Assembly: GCA_947377865.1 (NCBI GenBank)
Contig: CANCHK010000007.1
Coordinates: forward strand, 1 to 59,223
Source: Opitutia bacterium
GTDB taxonomy: Bacteria; Verrucomicrobiota; Verrucomicrobiia; Opitutales; UBA953
DNA length: 59,223 bases
Direction: 5' to 3'
The translations under genes and the position numbers were made by a program. Positions 55,360-59,223 of the stretch are shown in pieces (within the stretch, counting starts at the first letter, position 1; the number at the start of each line of letters is the position of its first letter). Below the pieces are notes generated by a model, which saw only the letters and a program-made list of their open reading frames with translations, had not been told where the DNA came from and made no database searches.

Positions 55360-58300
55360 TTAAACTGCGGACTTCTTGACGAGGCCGCGTTCGAGCGTGA
55401 GGCGGAGAGAGGGGGCGGTTGGCGACTTCTTCTGCTTCGCGAGGGATTCGGGGTCGCCCGCGTGCACGAGTTCGCCGCCAGCGTTGCCGCCTTCGGGCCC
55501 GATCTCGAGGACCCAGTCCCCTTCAGCGATCACGTCCGGGTGATGTTCAATCACGACAACCGTGTGGCCTTGGTCGACGAGCGCATGGAGCAGCTCGATG
55601 AGACGGCGGCAGTCAGACTGGTGCAGGCCGATAGTCGGTTCTTCTAGGATGTAGAGGTTCGGACGGATCTCACCCCGCGAGCGTTCGCGGAACGTGGGGA
55701 GGCCTTGGGCGAGTTCGCTGACGAGCTTGAGGCGTTGGGCTTCGCCGCCGGAGAGGGTGGGGCTGCTCTGGCCGAGCGTGAGGTAGCCCAGCCCGGTCTT
55801 GACCATCAGCCCGCAGAGGTCGCCCAGCTTGGCGTCAAAGGAAAGAAACGCCGCCGCTTCCTCGAATGTCATTGCGAGGAGGTCCGCGGCGGACTTGCCG
55901 TTCCAACGAATGGCCTTGGCGGCGGAACCGTAGCGCGTGCCGGCGCATTCTTCGCACGGCACATAGGTGTCGGGTAGGAAGCTCATCTCGAGCTTGATGC
56001 GCCCAGCGCCCGAGCAGGCTTCGCAACGACCGCCGGAAGTATTGAACGAGAAGAAGCCGGCGCCATGGCCGCGGATCGCGGCTTCGGGGAGCGAAGCGAG
56101 GCGCTCGCGGATGAGATCCCATGCCCCGATGTAGGTCGCTGGTGTGGAGCGCGGCGTCTTACCGATCGGTTCCTGGTCGACGACGACCAGCTGGCGGAAA
56201 CCCTTGAGCCCGGAGAGTGTGGTGAAGGCTGGCTTACCTTGATGGAAGACGACCGCCATCGCTTCCTTGCCCGTGAGGCCGTCTTTCTTCTTAGCGATGG
56301 CCGCGCGGATCGCCGGCGCGAGTAGGTCGGTGACGAGCGTCGATTTACCGGCGCCGGAGACACCACAGACAACAGTGAGTCGTCCAACGGGAATCTGGAC
56401 GTCGAAGCCCTTGAGATTGCGGAGCGCCGCGTTCTTCAGGCGGACCCATTCGGCGGGCGCACCCTTGCCGGCAATCGGGCGGCGGGCGCCGCGGAGCGGA
56501 TGAGGGATGGCTTCCTTGAGGAATCGGCCGGTGACGGAGTCAGCGCGTTTCTCGAGCGCGGCCGCCGTGCCTTGCGCGACAATCGTGCCGCCATGGACGC
56601 CAGCGCCCGGACCCATGTCGACCACCAGGTCGGCGGCACGCATGGTATCTTCGTCGTGCTCGACAACGAGGACCGTGTTGCCGCGGTCGCGGAGGTCCTT
56701 GAGCGAGCCAATGAGGCGGTCGTTGTCGCGCGGGTGCAGGCCGATGCTCGGTTCATCGAGCACGTAGAGCGCACCAGAAAGCGTCGAGCCCAGCTGCGCC
56801 GCGAGGCGGATACGTTGCGCTTCGCCGCCGGAGAGCGTGTCGGCGCCGCGGTCGAGCGCGAGGTAGCCGAGGCCGACGGAATCCAGGAAGCGGAGGCGGG
56901 CGCCAATCTCGGGCAGCAGCGCACCCACGATGGCTTTCTCGCGGGCCTCGAGTTTGAGTCCGGAAAGGAACGCGAGGGATTCGTCGGGCTGCAGGCGGAG
57001 TAGGCCGGGCAGCGAGAGCGAGCGGCCTTTCGGACCGGCGAGCTTCACCGAACGGCCGATGGGACCGAGGCGTTCGCCGTGGCAGGTCGGGCAGACTTCT
57101 TCGCCAACACGGTCCGCGATGGCGTTCTCGTTGATGGATTCTTCTTCGTCGGACGAGAAGGTTTTTACTTCTAGTCCGTGGCCGCGGCAATCAGGGCACC
57201 ATCCGCGCGGGGAGTTCCAGGAGAGGTGCTTCGGGTCGACCTCGGGGAACGATTCACCCGTGGCGGGGTCGCTGCGCGACGTCGAGAGGTAGGCGAGCTG
57301 GTGGCCGTCGGCGCCCAGGAGGACGCACGCGTTCTTGCCGGAGGCGAGCGCCTGGCGGACGAGCGTGCGTAGGGCTTTTTCGCCGGACTCCTCGGTCTCG
57401 TCCGGAAGGAGAATTAATCCGTCGGCGCGGATCTCGCCGAAGACCGCGTCGACGTCATGTTCGGAATAACGGTCGAGGCCTTCGAAGCCCTCGACTTTGA
57501 GCATCTTGCCGTCGCAACGAAGGAGGCGGAGGCCCTTGGTCTCGGCCCATTCGGCCAGCGGACGGTGATGGCCCTTGCGGGAGCGGACGAGCGGGGCCGC
57601 GACGAGGAGCGAACCTTTCTTCAGCGTCTTCGCTTTCTTGGCGACGAGGCGGACGACTGCGTCTTCGGTCATCTCTTCCAGCGGTTCGCCGGTGGTCGGG
57701 CTGTGCAGTACGCCGGCGCGCGCGAAGAGCACGCGGAGGTACTGGGCGACCTCGGTGACCGTCGCCACGGTGGACTTCGCGGAACCGCGGGTCACGCGCT
57801 GTTCGATGGCGACCGTGGGCGGTAGGCCCGTGAGCGAATCGATGTCGGGCTTCGGCAGCTGTTCGACGAACTGGCGCGCGTAGGCTGAGACGCATTCCAG
57901 GAAGCGGCGCTGGCCTTCGGCGAAGAGGATGTCGAACGCCAAGGAAGATTTTCCCGAGCCTGATACGCCGGTCATCACCGTGAGCGAGCCGTGGGGGATC
58001 TCGAGGCCGACGTCCTTCAGGTTATGTTCGCGGGCGCCGCGCAGTGAGATGGAGGTCGGACGCGGCTTGCTTGCCGAGGTCGGCCCGGAGGCGAAGGCGT
58101 CGTCGCCTTGCGCAAGGAAGCGGCCCGTAACCGTGGCGGCCTTGGCGACTTCGGCGGGCGTGCCTTCGGCGACGAGGTGACCGCCGGCGGGACCGGCCTC
58201 GGGACCCATTTCCAGGATCCAATCGCAGGACTTCAGAACGTCGAGGTGGTGTTCCACCACAATCAGCGAATGGCCGGCTTCCGTGAGGCGATGCAGTAGG

Positions 58301-59223
58301 CCGATCAGGCGCGAGACGTCTTCGCGGTGCAGGCCTGTCGTGGGTTCGTCGAGGAGCAGCAGCGCGCCTGGCTTGCGCGTATCAATCTTGGAAAGGTAGC
58401 GGACCAGCTTGAGGCGCTGGGCTTCGCCGCCCGAAAGCGTCGTGAGCGGCTGGCCCATTGAGAGGTAGCCTAGGCCGACTTCCTCTAGGCAGGCGAGCTG
58501 GGTGGAGGCCGGCGTGCGTTCGCCGAGGAACTTTCGCGCCTCGGTCACTGACATCGCGAGCAGGTCGCCGACGGACTTACCGTCATAATGGAAGCTCAGA
58601 ACCTCGTCACGGAAGCGCTTGCCGTTGCACGAAGGGCAGGGGAGAGCGACGTCTGAGACAAACTGCATCTCCACCGTCTCCCAGCCTGCGCCGCCGCAGC
58701 GTTCGCAACGGCCTTCGCCGGCATTAAAGGAGAAGTGCGAGGGCGTGAGGCCGGCGGCCTTAGCTTCGGCCGAGTTGCCGAGCAGTGTGCGAATCGCGTC
58801 CCAGGCGCCGACGTAGAGCGCGGGGTTGGAGCGTGGCGTGCGCGTCGCGGGAGATTGGTCGACGAGCGCAATCTCGGCGGGCTCCTTGTCGAACTTCACC
58901 CATTTCAACTCCTTAGCTTCGTCGCCTGATTCTGGATCGCGGCGGCCGATGACCTGGTGGAGTAGCGTTGATTTGCCGGAGCCCGAGACCCCGCAGAGCC
59001 CGACCAGGCGGCCGAGTGGGATCGTGCAGGCGAAGTCGTGCAGATTGTTAACCGTCGCGCCGCTGACGCGGAGTCGCGGCGTCGTGTCGGTAATCGGGCG
59101 CGGGGTGCGCGTCTCCGAGACACGGCGACCCGAGAGCCAGTTGCCCGTGGCAGAATCCTTGATCTTCAGGATGCCCTTCGGGACGCCTTGGTAGAGAAGA
59201 TGACCGCCTTCGGCGCCGGGGCG
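55360..59223 (-). CDS. uvrA: Tandem double-length UvrA (excinuclease ABC subunit A), C-terminal ~1,287 residues
   Basis: Damage-recognition ATPase of nucleotide excision repair. The open frame crosses the window edge, so the start is not visible; the TTG at 58906-58908 is an internal Leu codon. Reading N to C, the visible part holds the last ATPase of a first UvrA unit (LCGVSGSGKSTLL, zinc module CERCGGAGWE/CPSCNG, LSGGEAQRLKL, LLLDEPTTGLH) and then a whole second unit: MTGVSGSGKSSLAFD, DRVGEEVCPTCHGE, LSGGEAQRIRL, VLDEPSIGLHPRD, then VCGVSGAGKSTLV, CEACSGAG/CEECAG, LSGGEAQRLKL and ILEEPTIGLH. Ordinary UvrA is about 940 residues. Chlamydial UvrA is about 1,790 with the same duplication. Confidence 0.93.
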   Translation of the reverse strand, partial: RPGAEGGHLLYQGVPKGILKIKDSATGNWLSGRRVSETRTPRPITDTTPRLRVSGATVNNLHDFACTIPLGRLVGLCGVSGSGKSTLLHQVIGRRDPESGDEAKELKWVKFDKEPAEIALVDQSPATRTPRSNPALYVGAWDAIRTLLGNSAEAKAAGLTPSHFSFNAGEGRCERCGGAGWETVEMQFVSDVALPCPSCNGKRFRDEVLSFHYDGKSVGDLLAMSVTEARKFLGERTPASTQLACLEEVGLGYLSMGQPLTTLSGGEAQRLKLVRYLSKIDTRKPGALLLLDEPTTGLHREDVSRLIGLLHRLTEAGHSLIVVEHHLDVLKSCDWILEMGPEAGPAGGHLVAEGTPAEVAKAATVTGRFLAQGDDAFASGPTSASKPRPTSISLRGAREHNLKDVGLEIPHGSLTVMTGVSGSGKSSLAFDILFAEGQRRFLECVSAYARQFVEQLPKPDIDSLTGLPPTVAIEQRVTRGSAKSTVATVTEVAQYLRVLFARAGVLHSPTTGEPLEEMTEDAVVRLVAKKAKTLKKGSLLVAAPLVRSRKGHHRPLAEWAETKGLRLLRCDGKMLKVEGFEGLDRYSEHDVDAVFGEIRADGLILLPDETEESGEKALRTLVRQALASGKNACVLLGADGHQLAYLSTSRSDPATGESFPEVDPKHLSWNSPRGWCPDCRGHGLEVKTFSSDEEESINENAIADRVGEEVCPTCHGERLGPIGRSVKLAGPKGRSLSLPGLLRLQPDESLAFLSGLKLEAREKAIVGALLPEIGARLRFLDSVGLGYLALDRGADTLSGGEAQRIRLAAQLGSTLSGALYVLDEPSIGLHPRDNDRLIGSLKDLRDRGNTVLVVEHDEDTMRAADLVVDMGPGAGVHGGTIVAQGTAAALEKRADSVTGRFLKEAIPHPLRGARRPIAGKGAPAEWVRLKNAALRNLKGFDVQIPVGRLTVVCGVSGAGKSTLVTDLLAPAIRAAIAKKKDGLTGKEAMAVVFHQGKPAFTTLSGLKGFRQLVVVDQEPIGKTPRSTPATYIGAWDLIRERLASLPEAAIRGHGAGFFSFNTSGGRCEACSGAGRIKLEMSFLPDTYVPCEECAGTRYGSAAKAIRWNGKSAADLLAMTFEEAAAFLSFDAKLGDLCGLMVKTGLGYLTLGQSSPTLSGGEAQRLKLVSELAQGLPTFRERSRGEIRPNLYILEEPTIGLHQSDCRRLIELLHALVDQGHTVVVIEHHPDVIAEGDWVLEIGPEGGNAGGELVHAGDPESLAKQKKSPTAPSLRLTLERGLVKKSAV

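Overview
The window is a GC-rich, gene-dense bacterial chromosome segment of 59 kb with no plasmid or phage hallmark genes. The gene content points to the PVC group, most likely Verrucomicrobiota close to Opitutales. The evidence is two secreted formylglycine sulfatases, DUF1080-type secreted proteins, heme-c proteins paired with secreted beta-propellers, a XylR-type AraC regulator, a sodium:solute symporter and a tandem double-length UvrA of the kind known from Chlamydiae. Genus cannot be fixed from the sequence alone. Many genes lack a clear Shine-Dalgarno sequence, and ATGA or TTGA stop/start overlaps are frequent.

Layout: 1-2079, metH (cut by the window edge) and rsmG. 2185-6742, a Dabb protein and two convergent secreted helical-toroid proteins. 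6857-12519, a biotin operon with a BirA-type operator: bioA, bioB, bioD, bioF, a BioH/BioG-like esterase and bioC, which together cover pimeloyl-ACP priming through biotin. 12520-20470, a repeat-rich accessory stretch with a Na/Pi symporter, a DUF1080-like protein, a sulfatase, an Rrf2 regulator with a HAD phosphatase, a toxin-antitoxin-like pair, a GYF-domain membrane protein and tRNA-Leu(UAG). 20471-24022, phosphatidylserine decarboxylase and two tandem secreted coiled-coil ClpP-like proteases. 24567-29867, a monoheme cytochrome c/PA14 protein, a beta-propeller and a solute symporter. 30181-35292, aldose epimerase, then an operon of three proteases for three compartments (ClpP, rhomboid, Prc). 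35406-45770, an orphan ABC ATPase, a XylR-like regulator, and a divergent run of exported proteins (DJ-1-like, Tat-exported TIM barrel, sulfatase, pentaheme cytochrome, beta-propeller), followed by a MATE transporter. 45865-59223, mostly housekeeping: rplU-rpmA, gamma carbonic anhydrase, an NtrC-type regulator, a SanA-like protein, pdxJ-acpS-nnr-dprA and the 3' part of uvrA.

Two themes stand out. The first is extracytoplasmic sugar chemistry. Sulfatases, a TIM-barrel isomerase, DUF1080 proteins and two paralogous cytochrome/beta-propeller cassettes fit desulfation and oxidation of sugars outside the cytoplasm, with electrons passed to c-type hemes. The second is an unusual load of intergenic repeats between about 2.5 and 31.5 kb. 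Many are short palindromes headed by GTAGGG, like REP elements mobilised by REP-associated tyrosine transposases. Others are a 40-bp element with a GCGA tetraloop hairpin in eight copies, a 64-bp perfect direct repeat around the symporter gene, and a duplicated leader of about 265 bp in front of the DUF1080-like and sulfatase genes. From 31.5 kb onward these repeats are essentially absent.
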